DNA of 64,000 nucleotides from Mucilaginibacter sp. (GCF_025359345.1 NZ_JANYGQ010000026.1:248001-312000); one strand, 5' to 3'; shown: positions 1-9,758, numbered from the stretch's first letter. Numbers and translations: made by a program. The notes: a model not told the origin generated them from the letters alone.

Positions 1-1
1 G

Positions 2-1819
2 GTAGGCGATAAAGAAAATGAAGAGGGTATAGCGCTGCTCTTAGCGCCAACGCCTCAATTTTATGAGCAGGACGATGAAAAAGGCACCGAGGTTAGCTGG
101 TCGTTTTTGTTCAGGTATTTGATTGCCTATCGTAAACTGGTTTTGCAATTGCTTTTCGGACTGGGCATAGGCAGTTTACTGCAATTGATCGCACCGTTTT
201 TAACGCAATCGGTTGTTGATATCGGTATCAATACCCGTAACCTTAATTTCGTCTACATCATCCTTATCGCCCAAACAGCTTTAATACTTGGCCGGGTAAG
301 CGTGGAATTTATCCGCAGTTGGATATTGCTGCACATCAGTACGCGTATTAACATATCCATCCTTACCGACTTTTTAATAAAGCTGATGAAGCTGCCCATG
401 AGCTTTTTCGATACCAAAATGACGGGCGACATTATGCAGCGCATGAACGACCAGAGAAACATCCAGACCTTTTTAACAGGGTCGACCCTGAGCACTGTAT
501 TCAGTATGTTTAACCTGGCAGTGTTTTCGGTTGTGCTGGCCTACTATAACATCGGCGTGTTTTTTGTATTTGCGGTGAGCAGCGCATTGTACATTGGCTG
601 GATAGTGCTTTTCTTAAAACGCCGCCGCGCCTTAAACTATAAAAGTTTTGAGGTGTCGGCCAAAAACCAAAGCAGTATTGTGCAGCTGATAGGCGGCATG
701 CAGGAAATTAAACTCAACAACTGCGAGCAACAAAAACGGTGGGAATGGGAGCACATACAGGCGCGACTATTTAAATTCAACGTAAAAAACCTGGCGCTTA
801 GCCAATACCAGCAAGGCGGTGCAACATTTATAAACGAAGGCAAAAATATTCTGATTACATTTTTGAGCGCGCAGGCAGTGATAAACGGCAACCTGACGTT
901 GGGTGCGATGGTTGCGGTGCAATATATTGTGGGCCAGCTAAGCAGTCCCATTGAACAGTTGCTGGGCTTTATTCAAGGTTTCCAGGATGCCAAAATTAGT
1001 TTGGAAAGGCTCAACGAAATCCACCAGATGGACGACGAAGAGCCGGTGAACAAGGAATGGAGCCACACCCTGCCCGAAAACAAAAGCCTCAGCATAAATA
1101 AACTGACCTTCAGATACCCGGGCGCAGGTAACGAACCTGTGTTGGAGGATATAGATCTGAGCATACCCGAAGGAAAAACCACAGCCATCGTAGGCATGAG
1201 CGGTAGTGGGAAAACCACTATTTTAAAGTTGCTGCTACGTTTTTACGAGCCGCAAAAAGGCGAGATAAAAGTTGGGGAGCAATCTATCAATAACATCGGC
1301 TTTAAAACATGGCGCGGCCAATGTGGCGTGGTTATGCAGGATGGTTTTATATTTTCTGAGTCCATTGAACGGAACATCGCTGTTGGCGATGACTACCCTG
1401 ATAAAGAGAAACTAAAGCATGCTATAAAAGTGGCCAATATACAGGATTTTATAGATGGCCTGCCGCTTGGCTTAAACACCAAAATTGGCGCCGAAGGCAA
1501 TGGCATAAGCCAGGGCCAGCGCCAGCGTATGCTGATAGCAAGGGCAGTTTATAAAAACCCGCAATACATATTTTTTGACGAAGCCACCAACGCGCTTGAC
1601 GCCAATAACGAACGGGTAATAATGGACAACCTTGCCGAATTTTTTAAAGGCCGCACGGTAGTTATTGTGGCCCACCGCCTAAGCACGGTAAGCAATGCCG
1701 ACAACATTATTTTACTGGACAAAGGCCGTATTGTTGAACAAGGTACACACCGCGAATTAACTGCATTAAAAGGCGACTATTATAAATTAGTGAAAAACCA
1801 ATTGGAGTTAGGAACATAG
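2..1819 (+). CDS. Peptidase-type ABC exporter, C-terminal part (5' end outside window)
   Basis: Inner-membrane exporter combining transmembrane domain and ATPase; it probably exports a peptide or protein with the adaptor gene that follows. The frame is open from base 2, and the first visible residues (GIALLLAPTPQFYEQ) resemble the end of a C39 leader-peptidase domain, so the start lies upstream and no internal TTG should be used. Of 605 visible residues, roughly 35-330 are membrane segments. The nucleotide-binding domain shows Walker A GMSGSGKTT (398-406), a signature ISQGQRQR near 502 in place of the usual LSGGQ, Walker B with D526-E527, and switch His558. Such a modified signature is, to my knowledge, common in Bacteroidota peptidase-type exporters. 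The catalytic Cys of the peptidase domain cannot be checked here. Confidence 0.93.
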   Translation, partial: VGDKENEEGIALLLAPTPQFYEQDDEKGTEVSWSFLFRYLIAYRKLVLQLLFGLGIGSLLQLIAPFLTQSVVDIGINTRNLNFVYIILIAQTALILGRVSVEFIRSWILLHISTRINISILTDFLIKLMKLPMSFFDTKMTGDIMQRMNDQRNIQTFLTGSTLSTVFSMFNLAVFSVVLAYYNIGVFFVFAVSSALYIGWIVLFLKRRRALNYKSFEVSAKNQSSIVQLIGGMQEIKLNNCEQQKRWEWEHIQARLFKFNVKNLALSQYQQGGATFINEGKNILITFLSAQAVINGNLTLGAMVAVQYIVGQLSSPIEQLLGFIQGFQDAKISLERLNEIHQMDDEEPVNKEWSHTLPENKSLSINKLTFRYPGAGNEPVLEDIDLSIPEGKTTAIVGMSGSGKTTILKLLLRFYEPQKGEIKVGEQSINNIGFKTWRGQCGVVMQDGFIFSESIERNIAVGDDYPDKEKLKHAIKVANIQDFIDGLPLGLNTKIGAEGNGISQGQRQRMLIARAVYKNPQYIFFDEATNALDANNERVIMDNLAEFFKGRTVVIVAHRLSTVSNADNIILLDKGRIVEQGTHRELTALKGDYYKLVKNQLELGT

Positions 1820-1828
1820 CCCGCTTTC

Positions 1829-1863
1829 AACTAATCTCTAATCTCCAACCTCTAATCTCTAAC
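1829..1863. repeat. Heptamer array (unit TAATCTC) before the hlyD-like start
   Basis: Exact 7-base phasing: TAATCTC, TAATCTC, CAACCTC, TAATCTC, then TAAC. The array fills most of the 47-bp spacer between the exporter stop and the ATG at 1867 and ends three bases before that ATG, where a Shine-Dalgarno site would normally lie. Confidence 0.8.
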
Positions 1864-1866
1864 ACC

Positions 1867-3171
1867 ATGCCATCAATATACACAGACAAGCTAAATCCGG
1901 ATGCCCGCCACACCGATGACATGCAGGATATTATTACCGCAGTACCAGGCTGGCTATTGCGTTGGGGTATCTCCTTGTTTTTTGGAATCCTGGTTTTGAT
2001 AGTGCTGCTGGGCGCGCTGATAAAGTACCCCGACATAGTAAACGCCCAATTAAAAGTCGATTCACCAAATTCGCCAAAGCCGGTAGTTTCAAAAATATCC
2101 GGCAAGCTGGTACAATTGCTTGTGAACGAAAAGCAGGTGGTTACCGCTGGTGAGCCGCTTGCCTATCTTGAAAGCACCGCGGATCATGATAAAGTGCTCG
2201 CTCTGCTAGCTAATATTAAAACGTTGCAATTGCAGTTAGCGCAAAATAAACCGTTAAACAACCTGGTTGTCAGCCAGGCCGATAACACCCAGCTTGGCGA
2301 ATTGCAAGGTGCCTATCAGGCTTTTTCGCAGGAGTACCTGGCTTATAAATCGACAATTGACAATGGTTTTTTGATTAAAAAGAAAGCCTACCTGCAAAAG
2401 GATTTAAGTAACCTATCGGCCCAGCAGCAACAGCTTAATAGCCAAAAAACCATTGAACAACGCGATTTTTCGCTTACTGATGATGAATACGAAATGCACA
2501 AAAAACTCGCGCTGCAAAAAGTAGAAACTAAAGCAGAGCTGCGGCAGGAAGAGAGCAAATACCTGGCAAAAAAAACTTCACTGCTGCAAACTGAATCGGC
2601 TATAATAAATGGAGATAATAATTACGCCGCCAAGCAAAAGGAAATTTTAGAGTTGGATAACCAGGTGTTGGAAGAAAAATCGAAGTTTTTGCAGGCGCTC
2701 AATAGCCTGGTAAGCACAGCTGAGGACTGGAAAAGTAAATATGTATTAACAGCATCGCAGGCGGGTAAACTATCGTACGCAGGTATTATTCAAAAAAACC
2801 AGGTGCTAACCGCCGGGCAGGAAGTTTTTTATATCGATCCCGGTAATGAGGCATTTTTTGGCGAGATGACTATTTCGCAAAATAATATGGGTAAGGTTAA
2901 GGAAGGGCAGGAAGTGTTGGTAAAGCTAAGGAGCTACCCATTTGAAGAATATGGCATGATTCGCGGCCGGATAAAATATATTGCTGATGTACCTTATAAG
3001 GACAGCATCTTTATCTCGAAGGTTGATTTTAAAATAAAAAACTCGTCTGATTTAAGAAAACCCATCCATCTGAAGCAGGGCATGGTGGCCGATGCAGAGA
3101 TAATTACGCAGGATGCCACAATTCTACAGCGCATTACCCGTAGTTTCTTTAAAATATTAGGCAGTAAGTAA
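1867..3171 (+). CDS. HlyD-family membrane fusion protein
   Basis: Periplasmic adaptor of a type I secretion system, 434 residues. A single N-terminal anchor spans about residues 29-52. Next come a lipoyl-like half motif (near KISGKLVQLLVNEKQVV), a long charged helical region of about 110-290 rich in Gln, Leu and Lys that should form the coiled-coil hairpin, and a second lipoyl half with a beta-barrel region (about 290-420). It lies 47 bp downstream of the exporter on the same strand and is probably co-transcribed. An outer-membrane TolC partner is not adjacent. The ATG at 1867 fits the anchor position. Confidence 0.92.
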   Translation: MPSIYTDKLNPDARHTDDMQDIITAVPGWLLRWGISLFFGILVLIVLLGALIKYPDIVNAQLKVDSPNSPKPVVSKISGKLVQLLVNEKQVVTAGEPLAYLESTADHDKVLALLANIKTLQLQLAQNKPLNNLVVSQADNTQLGELQGAYQAFSQEYLAYKSTIDNGFLIKKKAYLQKDLSNLSAQQQQLNSQKTIEQRDFSLTDDEYEMHKKLALQKVETKAELRQEESKYLAKKTSLLQTESAIINGDNNYAAKQKEILELDNQVLEEKSKFLQALNSLVSTAEDWKSKYVLTASQAGKLSYAGIIQKNQVLTAGQEVFYIDPGNEAFFGEMTISQNNMGKVKEGQEVLVKLRSYPFEEYGMIRGRIKYIADVPYKDSIFISKVDFKIKNSSDLRKPIHLKQGMVADAEIITQDATILQRITRSFFKILGSK

Positions 3172-3460
3172 AATTAATGGTCTCATAATCAAACCTGCAG
3201 CACTATTTTATTTTCAAACTAAAGTTTTAAGGAATAAAATTTTAGTTTTTTAAAAAGATCGGTATATTTATAAACCCAATTTAAATAACCGGTTTTTTTG
3301 CTTTTTTAATGCATTGCTTTATAAATACTTAGCTTTCTTTTTGACTGGAAGTAAAGAGCCGTTTAATAGTATTGAAATAAACCGACTAGCTTTTTAACTG
3401 CCCAACTAACGGGCATAAAAAAATACCCGGGAACCGTTAGCGCACACAAAATTACTTCAC
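3172..3460. promoter_or_regulatory. Spacer with a leader hairpin
   Basis: AT-rich 289-bp gap. The only structure I see is a palindrome at 3406-3440, CTAACGGG pairing with CCC and CCGTTAG around an A7 loop, 20 bp before the next ATG. It could be a leader hairpin or operator. No ORF or convincing promoter hexamers were identified. Confidence 0.35.
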
Positions 3461-5908
3461 ATGAGAAAGATATTTTTTACGATTGCCTTGTTTGTTTCGA
3501 TACAAACAATTGCTTTTTGCCAGGGTAGCAGCCCGGTTTTAGAAAATGCGGTTTCGAAGATAAAAACTACAATTACAGACCGTATTATTGAAAAAGCTTA
3601 TTTACATTTCGACAGGCCGTACCCGTATTATGTGGCCGGTGATGTAATGTATTTTAAGGCCTATGTTACCATGGGCGAGTTGCATCAACTATCTACCATC
3701 AGCGGCATATTGCATGTCGATCTTATTGGTAACAACAATGTTTTATTGCAAACAAAATCAATCCTGCTTAGCAGTGGCTTGGGTTGGGGCGATTTTACGC
3801 TGCCTGATACCTTGCAAAAAGGTACTTACCGCATAAGAGCCTACACCAATTACATGCGCAACGGCGAACATGCTTACTTTTTTAATAAAAATATTTCGGT
3901 AAGTTCCATAAACAATGTCGATAGGGTAGCGGCTGTCAATAAAAAGGCTGGTCAGCCGTCTCTGCAGTTTTTTCCCGAGGGCGGTAACATGGTAACTGAT
4001 GTTCACACAAAAGTAGCTTTTAAAGCAGTAGGGGCCGACGGGCTTGGCATTGAGGTTAAAGGTGCAATTTTAGACGATGCAAATACCGAAGTAACCAAAA
4101 TGCCTTCAAGCCATTTTGGTATGGGCACGTTTGAATTTATCCCCGAAGATGGTAAAAAATATAAAGCCAAAGTAACCTACAGCAATGGTGCGCAAGCTAC
4201 CGTTAACTTACCAGATGCGGCCGCAAAAGGAATCGCGCTGGCTGTTAATACGAATGATCCATCGAAAATATCGATAGAAATAAGAGCCAATCGCGCTTAT
4301 TATAAAGAAAACTTAAATAAAGAGGTGAACCTGTTGATATACTGGTCGGGTTCGGTAAAAAAAGTAAATACCAAGCTTGATAACGAGGTGTTGGGGCTTG
4401 ATTTGCCAACAGCCGGCATAAGGACAGGTATTATGCAGGTTACCCTGTTTTCAGATAAAGGCGAACCGTTGAGCGAACGCCTTGCGTTTATACAAAATCC
4501 CGATTTACTTAATCTTGCTGTTACCAGCAATAAGCCATCGTTTGCTAAACGTGAAAACGTTGTACTAAATTTTAACGCAAAAAGCACCCAGGGCCCGGCT
4601 AAAGGATCCTTCTCAGTTTCTGTTATAGATGAAAGTAAAATTTTGGTTGATGAAAATGCTGAAAGTACCATACTCACCAATATTTTGCTAACATCCGACT
4701 TAAAAGGGTATGTTGAAAAGCCCAACTATTACTTTGCCAACGTAAATAATGAAACACGCGGCAACCTCGATGCTTTGATGCTTACCCAGGGCTACCGCCG
4801 TTTTGTTTGGAAGCAGCTGCTGGCCGACAATTCGACCACTACAGCAGCAGTTTACAAGCCTGAACAGGCGATTAATCTCACCGGTAAAGTAAAAACCAGG
4901 GCCGGGGTACCGTTGCCTAATTTGCAGGTCAATTTAGTGCCAAATGGCGTAGGAGCCCTTAAAACAGCGACTACCGACGCACAGGGAAGTTTTCAGTTTA
5001 ATGATATGGTATTTGAAACAGGCAAAAGTTTTTTACTAAAAACAGATTCAAAATCGGGTAAAAATGCCGCTGTTATAACATTAGACATTCCGGATGCAGG
5101 TGCCGCTATCGACCCTGCCAACGAAATGGACGCAAGCTATAATTCAAGTGCCGACATATTAGCCTCGCTTCAGAATGGTCAAAAAGCAGGAGAGATGACC
5201 GCCAGCAATGACTCGCGGGTTTATTTAAAGGATGACCGGGTTGTGGGGCCTAAAAAAACTGCCACCTATCGTTCATCAAATTTAGGTGGCGCCGGCCATG
5301 CCGACCAGGTTATAAACGGCGATAATTTTGCAAATGCACCATCGCTTGTAACTGCGCTAAATGGTGTTGCCCGTGATGTTGATTTTGTAAACGGCGTTCC
5401 CTTCCTGAAAACGGGACAGGTGGTACAAAAAAATTCGGCGAGTAGCAACCCAATGTTAATAGTTGTTGACGGCATTGTTGGCGGAAAGACAATTGAGGAC
5501 ATCCCGCCGAGAATTGTTGAGACTGTAGAAATTTTAAAAGAGAATAATTCGTCTATTTATGGGGTAGCCGGCGGCGGCGGGGTAATAGTTATTACTACCA
5601 GGCAAAACCTTTCAGGCGGTGCGACAATTAGTAAAGAGATGGCGCCAGGTGTTTATTCATTTACACCTGCAGGGTTCTATAAGGCTAAAGAGTTTTATTC
5701 GCCGCAGTATAACGTAGCTGACGCCAGCAAAGGCCCGGATAACCGCACTACAATTTACTGGAACCCCAACGTGGTTACCGATTCAGGTGGCAATGGTGCA
5801 ATTAGTTTCTTTAATGCCGATGGCACCGGCACTTACCGGGTAGTTATTGAAGGTATTGATTTGAATGGCAATTTAGGTCGCCAGGTTTTTAAATACAAAG
5901 TTAACTAG
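3461..5908 (+). CDS. Surface protein with MG2-like, carboxypeptidase-regulatory and TonB-plug-like domains
   Basis: Exported protein of 815 residues with a signal peptide (MRKIFFTIALFVSIQTIAFC). The N-terminal part (about 30-370) matches the Bacteroidota type with EKAYLHFDRPYPYYVAGDVM, related to alpha-2-macroglobulin MG2 domains. A carboxypeptidase-regulatory-like fold follows (about 470-545, INLTGKVKTRAGVPLPNLQV), then a plug-like region (about 610-720) with VVDGI, IVETVEILKENNSSIYGV and a Gly run before VIVITTR. There is no C-terminal 22-strand barrel, so it is not itself a TonB receptor. Role in envelope or protein-protein interaction is inferred. It is monocistronic and convergent with the next gene. 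Confidence 0.82.
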   Translation: MRKIFFTIALFVSIQTIAFCQGSSPVLENAVSKIKTTITDRIIEKAYLHFDRPYPYYVAGDVMYFKAYVTMGELHQLSTISGILHVDLIGNNNVLLQTKSILLSSGLGWGDFTLPDTLQKGTYRIRAYTNYMRNGEHAYFFNKNISVSSINNVDRVAAVNKKAGQPSLQFFPEGGNMVTDVHTKVAFKAVGADGLGIEVKGAILDDANTEVTKMPSSHFGMGTFEFIPEDGKKYKAKVTYSNGAQATVNLPDAAAKGIALAVNTNDPSKISIEIRANRAYYKENLNKEVNLLIYWSGSVKKVNTKLDNEVLGLDLPTAGIRTGIMQVTLFSDKGEPLSERLAFIQNPDLLNLAVTSNKPSFAKRENVVLNFNAKSTQGPAKGSFSVSVIDESKILVDENAESTILTNILLTSDLKGYVEKPNYYFANVNNETRGNLDALMLTQGYRRFVWKQLLADNSTTTAAVYKPEQAINLTGKVKTRAGVPLPNLQVNLVPNGVGALKTATTDAQGSFQFNDMVFETGKSFLLKTDSKSGKNAAVITLDIPDAGAAIDPANEMDASYNSSADILASLQNGQKAGEMTASNDSRVYLKDDRVVGPKKTATYRSSNLGGAGHADQVINGDNFANAPSLVTALNGVARDVDFVNGVPFLKTGQVVQKNSASSNPMLIVVDGIVGGKTIEDIPPRIVETVEILKENNSSIYGVAGGGGVIVITTRQNLSGGATISKEMAPGVYSFTPAGFYKAKEFYSPQYNVADASKGPDNRTTIYWNPNVVTDSGGNGAISFFNADGTGTYRVVIEGIDLNGNLGRQVFKYKVN

Positions 5909-5909
5909 T

Positions 5910-5988
5910 AGTAAGTCAATAGTCTTTAGTCGGAAGTCCGAAGTCGAATTTTTGCCTTTTCTGACTTTCGACTCAAGACTTAAAACTA
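5910..5988. repeat. Inverted heptamer arms between convergent genes (AGTC / GACT)
   Basis: The left arm repeats AGTCNNA units (AGTCAAT, AGTCTTT, AGTCGGA, AGTCCGA, AGTCGAA). After a T-rich loop, the right arm carries the complementary GACT units (GACTTTC, GACTCAA, GACTTAA). The arms can pair into a hairpin filling the whole gap between two stop codons, and might act as a bidirectional terminator. Confidence 0.75.
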
Positions 5989-5992
5989 ACCG

Positions 5993-7687
5993 TCAATTTT
6001 TGAGTGACATGACACTATTACTATGCCCGGCAACCAGCCGGGTAATTAAAAACACGTGGTTTAAAACATCGTGCCTGGTGGTTTTATTGATAAACCTGGG
6101 CATGATGTTTTCCTGCGGATAGTTTATAAACGATTTCAATATCGTGAATTTTGCCCGGCGTTTCACCAGGGTATCCATCGAGCGCCCGTTTACATAAAAT
6201 ACTGAAGCTTCGGTTGAGGTGAACTGGTCAAATTTATCAATCGGCACAAAGTCAACCGGCCGTTTGCAATAGAACTGGAAATTATTATTCTCGAACTTTA
6301 CAGAATAGATATGCACGCTATCAAACTGTTTTTGATTGATGTATTGTGCGGCGGCGATTTCACCTTTGTAAGGTGTAATTTGATTAAACAGCACAGTATT
6401 TAAATAAAACCCCACAAATAGAGCAGCGGCACAGCTAAAAACAAAAAGGCGGAAATGTGCTTGCCTGATTCTTATAATGGCCGCAAAAATTATCAGCCCA
6501 AATAAAACAACATCCACCCAAAAAAGTAAATAATTGGCCGGCCGTAAAAAGTAATTGAGTATTGCAACAACAATGGGTAACAGTATAATAAATACCCATT
6601 GCGAAATAGTCCTGAACTTCTCCTCCAATTTACTTAGCTGGTTAACGTAAAACGGCGCAGTAAAAATGGCGAATAACGGAAATACCGAATTTGTATAGAA
6701 AGGAAGTTGGAAACCAGACAGCGAAAAGAGTACCAATAATAGCAAGCCACCGCAAGCGGTATAATACTCCGCCAGTTTTTCACCGCGAAATATCTGCTTT
6801 ATGTTTTTAAACACTGCGTAATAAAATACCAGGCACCACGGCGCAAAGGCCCAAAGCAGCGTATGTAAGTAAAAGAATTTACTGCCTGTATCTTCACGGC
6901 TTATTGGTCCGGAGTTTATGAAACGACCAAATTGACTATCCCACAAAAACCACTTAATACCCGAAACATTATGTCTTCCAAATACCGTTTTTTCGGGATG
7001 CAGGTCAAACTGGGTGTAAAGGGCATACAACTCGGGCAGCACGAATACGATAGTAAGCACTCCCAGGGCCAGCCACTTCAGCTTAAATACCTGCTTAAAC
7101 TGTTTTTGAAAAATAAGCTGGCCGAGCAGGGCACCATAAATAGCGATCACCACAAATATGCCTTTGGTCATTATAGCGCAGGCGGTAAGCAGTGCCGCCA
7201 TCAATAATTGCCCCCAACTATAACGCTCATTCAGTTTAGCTATGTGATAAATGGCGCCTGGTATCAACGCCATAAGGTAGGGCTCGGCCCTGGTGTCGGT
7301 ATTTGAAAGTAATACTTCTACCGCCGTCATCAATATCATAACTGCGGTAAAGGCAACCTGCCATCCGTAATACCTGCGCGCAAGCAGCCAGGTATAAACA
7401 AGGCTCAGCGTAAAAAAAAGTAAAGCAGGTAAGCGATAGGCCCAAACGCTTACGCCAAATAACTTAAAGCTGGCCAATACCATCCAAAACGGAAAATGTG
7501 GTTTGTCCAGCCAATCCTGGTTATAGGTGTAGAGTTCAAAAAAATCCTTTTTATAAAGGAGTGTTTTGGCTATGGTCGCATACAGACCGGGGTCGTCGGT
7601 AAAAAAGTTGACGTTTATGCCGGCAAAATTAACCGCAAGCGCCACTACAAATAATAACAGGTAAAATATCTTATTTGTATCCTTCAT
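5993..7687 (-). CDS. ArnT/PMT-like glycosyltransferase (GT39-type)
   Basis: Integral membrane protein of 564 residues, with about 11 hydrophobic segments over residues 8-420 and a soluble C-terminal domain. The first large periplasmic loop has the acidic pair D31-D32 (FFTDDPGLYA) and DKPHFPFW at 61-68, the layout of undecaprenyl-phosphate-sugar transferases such as ArnT. It probably transfers a lipid-linked sugar to an envelope acceptor; the acceptor cannot be read from sequence. A paralogue sits at 24978-26645. The C-terminus is soluble and poorly conserved in appearance. Confidence 0.85.
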   Translation of the reverse strand: MKDTNKIFYLLLFVVALAVNFAGINVNFFTDDPGLYATIAKTLLYKKDFFELYTYNQDWLDKPHFPFWMVLASFKLFGVSVWAYRLPALLFFTLSLVYTWLLARRYYGWQVAFTAVMILMTAVEVLLSNTDTRAEPYLMALIPGAIYHIAKLNERYSWGQLLMAALLTACAIMTKGIFVVIAIYGALLGQLIFQKQFKQVFKLKWLALGVLTIVFVLPELYALYTQFDLHPEKTVFGRHNVSGIKWFLWDSQFGRFINSGPISREDTGSKFFYLHTLLWAFAPWCLVFYYAVFKNIKQIFRGEKLAEYYTACGGLLLLVLFSLSGFQLPFYTNSVFPLFAIFTAPFYVNQLSKLEEKFRTISQWVFIILLPIVVAILNYFLRPANYLLFWVDVVLFGLIIFAAIIRIRQAHFRLFVFSCAAALFVGFYLNTVLFNQITPYKGEIAAAQYINQKQFDSVHIYSVKFENNNFQFYCKRPVDFVPIDKFDQFTSTEASVFYVNGRSMDTLVKRRAKFTILKSFINYPQENIMPRFINKTTRHDVLNHVFLITRLVAGHSNSVMSLKN

Positions 7688-7772
7688 TTAATTGCGGGGC
7701 CATTTATAAATACCAGGCAAATATAAGGTATGCGGTTAAATAAAACAGCCGGGAAGAATGGGCGCAGGGTTT

Positions 7773-7806
7773 AAAACAAAAAACCTCACACCCTGTGGGC
7801 GTGAGG
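7773..7806 (-). terminator. Orphan minus-strand terminator-like hairpin
   Basis: Read on the minus strand, CCTCACGCCC pairs with GGGTGTGAGG (one mismatch) around an ACA loop and is followed by six T. It lies upstream of the start of the minus-strand glycosyltransferase gene (7687), and no minus-strand ORF precedes it. It could end a small RNA or act as a leader attenuator. The rest of the 7688-8071 gap is AT-rich with no ORF. Confidence 0.6.
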
Positions 7807-8004
7807 CCAAAAATCACAACAATTGTTTAACCTTTCGGTCAATTCCTAACTGCAATATGATTCTGATATTTAGAACGTTGTAATATTATTTTTGTTTTGT
7901 ATTTGACTGCCGATTTTTAAATATTTTTGACTGGTAGTTTAAACAGGGGTAAAAGGCTGTTAACGCATATTGTTATGAAGCCATTATTGATAATTAGACG
8001 CTCA

Positions 8005-8041
8005 TTTGACACTAAAAGTCCAAATTTTCAGTTTATCTTTA
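8005..8041 (+). promoter_or_regulatory. Possible Bacteroidota-type promoter for the DUF2911 gene
   Basis: TTTG (8005-8008) followed 25 bases later by TATCTTTA, one mismatch from TAnnTTTG, placed about 30 bases before the ATG. The spacing is slightly long for the B. fragilis-type consensus. Confidence 0.3.
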
Positions 8042-8071
8042 TAACAAATTATAACCAATAAAATATTTATT

Positions 8072-8575
8072 ATGAAAGCAGTATTTCAAATTAAGGCGCT
8101 ATCATTTTTACTATGTGCCGTTTTACTATCTACGGCAGCTATGGCGCAAAGCCCGCACAAAGGCGTAAAAGGCACGGTGGCCGGTGCAGACATCACCATC
8201 CGTTACGGTAGCCCTTTTGTTAAAGGCCGTAAAATTTGGGGTGGTCTTGAGCCATACGGTAAAGTTTACCGCGCAGGCGCCGATTCGGCAACAACCTTTA
8301 CTACCGACAAAGACATTACCGTTGAAGGTAAAAAATTAGCAAAAGGCAAATATGCATTTTTTGTTATCCCGGTTGAAAAAGGCAAATGGACCGTTATTTT
8401 TAACAAAACAGCCGAACAATGGGGCGCTTTTAAATACGACCAGGCACAGGATGCACTGCGTGTAATGGTAACCCCTAAAGCACATGCAATGACAGAATCA
8501 TTGACTTACGTATTCAGCAAAAGTGGTTTTAGTATGGATTGGGATAAAATAAGCATCCCGGTTTCGATAAAATAA
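8072..8575 (+). CDS. DUF2911 family secreted protein
   Basis: A 167-residue exported protein with signal peptide ending near AMAQ. The body has the DUF2911 pattern: ADITIRYGSPFVKGRKIWG, the YGKVYRAGADSATTFTT stretch and the LAKGKYAFFVIP segment. The family is common in Bacteroidota and has no established activity; it is probably a small periplasmic beta-sandwich. It has its own likely promoter and a strong terminator, so it is a single-gene unit. Confidence 0.9.
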   Translation: MKAVFQIKALSFLLCAVLLSTAAMAQSPHKGVKGTVAGADITIRYGSPFVKGRKIWGGLEPYGKVYRAGADSATTFTTDKDITVEGKKLAKGKYAFFVIPVEKGKWTVIFNKTAEQWGAFKYDQAQDALRVMVTPKAHAMTESLTYVFSKSGFSMDWDKISIPVSIK

Positions 8576-8600
8576 TTTACGCTGATAAATTATTATTAAG

Positions 8601-8629
8601 AGCCTTCCGCATTTACGGAGGGCTTTTTT
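8601..8629 (+). terminator. Intrinsic terminator after DUF2911
   Basis: AGCCTTCCG (8601-8609) pairs with CGGAGGGCT (8616-8624), with one G-U pair, and is followed by TTTTT. It overlaps a TTG at 8628 that is in frame with the next gene but too far upstream to be a credible start. Confidence 0.88.
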
Positions 8630-8666
8630 GTGGCCTAAAACCGGCATATTGCTATATTTACCGCGC

Positions 8667-9758
8667 ATGTTAAGCCATACCGTTAAAAAGCAACTAAAGT
8701 TTAAAGCAATAATAATAGCCGCACTGCTTGCAGCTATCTTTTTGCTGATGTTTTTTGCAGGTTATCCGCATGCTGTTGAACGCTATTTTTCTGAAAGCCT
8801 TTATCCGGTAGTTTCCTACCTGCTGCATCCCGTGCTCAATATTTTCCCCTTTAGTGTGGGCGATGTGCTGTACATTTTTGTAATAGGTTATTTGTTTTTT
8901 GCTTTGTACCGTTTTATAAAATTGCTTTTTAAAAAACAGTTTATGCCTGCCGTATTTTTGGCAGGTGGTATCATAATAAAAGTGCAGGCTGCCATTTTGA
9001 TATTTTATTTGTTTTGGGGGATGAACTACTTTCGGCCATCGGCTGGTGAAAGATTGAACCTTAGAGACACAAGTTACACAACGGCAAATCTGAAAGCGGT
9101 TACAACTATGCTTATTGACAGCGCCAATGCTACCCGGGGCCGTTTAACACCTGCAGATTTTGGGCAACCAAACTCAACAATATACCAAAATGCAGTAGCA
9201 GCAATCAGTAAGTTATCGGCTGATTCTATTCAGTTTCGCACCTATCATCCCGGCGTGAAGCCATCTATATTAACACCAATATTAAATTATATCGGTACTT
9301 CTGGATATTTTAACCCATTTTCCGGCGAGGCGCAAATAAACTACCAGATGCCTGTTTTTAACCGACCGGTAGTAGCCTGCCACGAAATGTCGCACCAGAT
9401 GGGTTACGGGCCCGAAGATGAAGCAGACTTTGTAGGCTTTTTAGCAGGAATAAATTCGCACGACAAACTGCTGCGCTATTCAGCCTATCACCTTGCGGTT
9501 GACGAATTTATGCATGCGCTGTATTACCGCGACAGCCTGGCTAATAAAGAATTAAAGCCGAGAGTATCAAAAGCCGTTCACCAGGATTTTGTGAACGAAC
9601 GTGCCTACTGGCGGGCCTACCAAAGCAAAGCCGAAATAATTACCAGTATTTTTTACGACAAGTTTTTAAAAGTAAACAACCAGCCCCAGGGCCTCGATAC
9701 CTACAACCGCATGATTTTATTGGTAATGGCGATGTATGAGAAGAAGGTGCATGGTTGA
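8667..9758 (+). CDS. DUF3810 family membrane protein with HExxH motif
   Basis: A 363-residue protein with three N-terminal hydrophobic segments (about 10-30, 50-75, 95-115) and a soluble domain. It matches the Bacteroidota DUF3810 family. The soluble part carries HEMSH (239-243) followed nine residues later by E252 in a DEADF segment, the spacing of a zinc metallopeptidase helix pair. Proteolytic activity is inferred from this motif only; I know of no characterised member. The ATG at 8667 was preferred to the TTG at 8628, which lies in the preceding terminator. Confidence 0.85.
   Translation: MLSHTVKKQLKFKAIIIAALLAAIFLLMFFAGYPHAVERYFSESLYPVVSYLLHPVLNIFPFSVGDVLYIFVIGYLFFALYRFIKLLFKKQFMPAVFLAGGIIIKVQAAILIFYLFWGMNYFRPSAGERLNLRDTSYTTANLKAVTTMLIDSANATRGRLTPADFGQPNSTIYQNAVAAISKLSADSIQFRTYHPGVKPSILTPILNYIGTSGYFNPFSGEAQINYQMPVFNRPVVACHEMSHQMGYGPEDEADFVGFLAGINSHDKLLRYSAYHLAVDEFMHALYYRDSLANKELKPRVSKAVHQDFVNERAYWRAYQSKAEIITSIFYDKFLKVNNQPQGLDTYNRMILLVMAMYEKKVHG

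Noticed and set aside
8628..8666. TTG start extending the DUF3810 protein
   Set aside because: The codon lies in the preceding terminator and the added residues precede a natural hydrophobic N-terminus.
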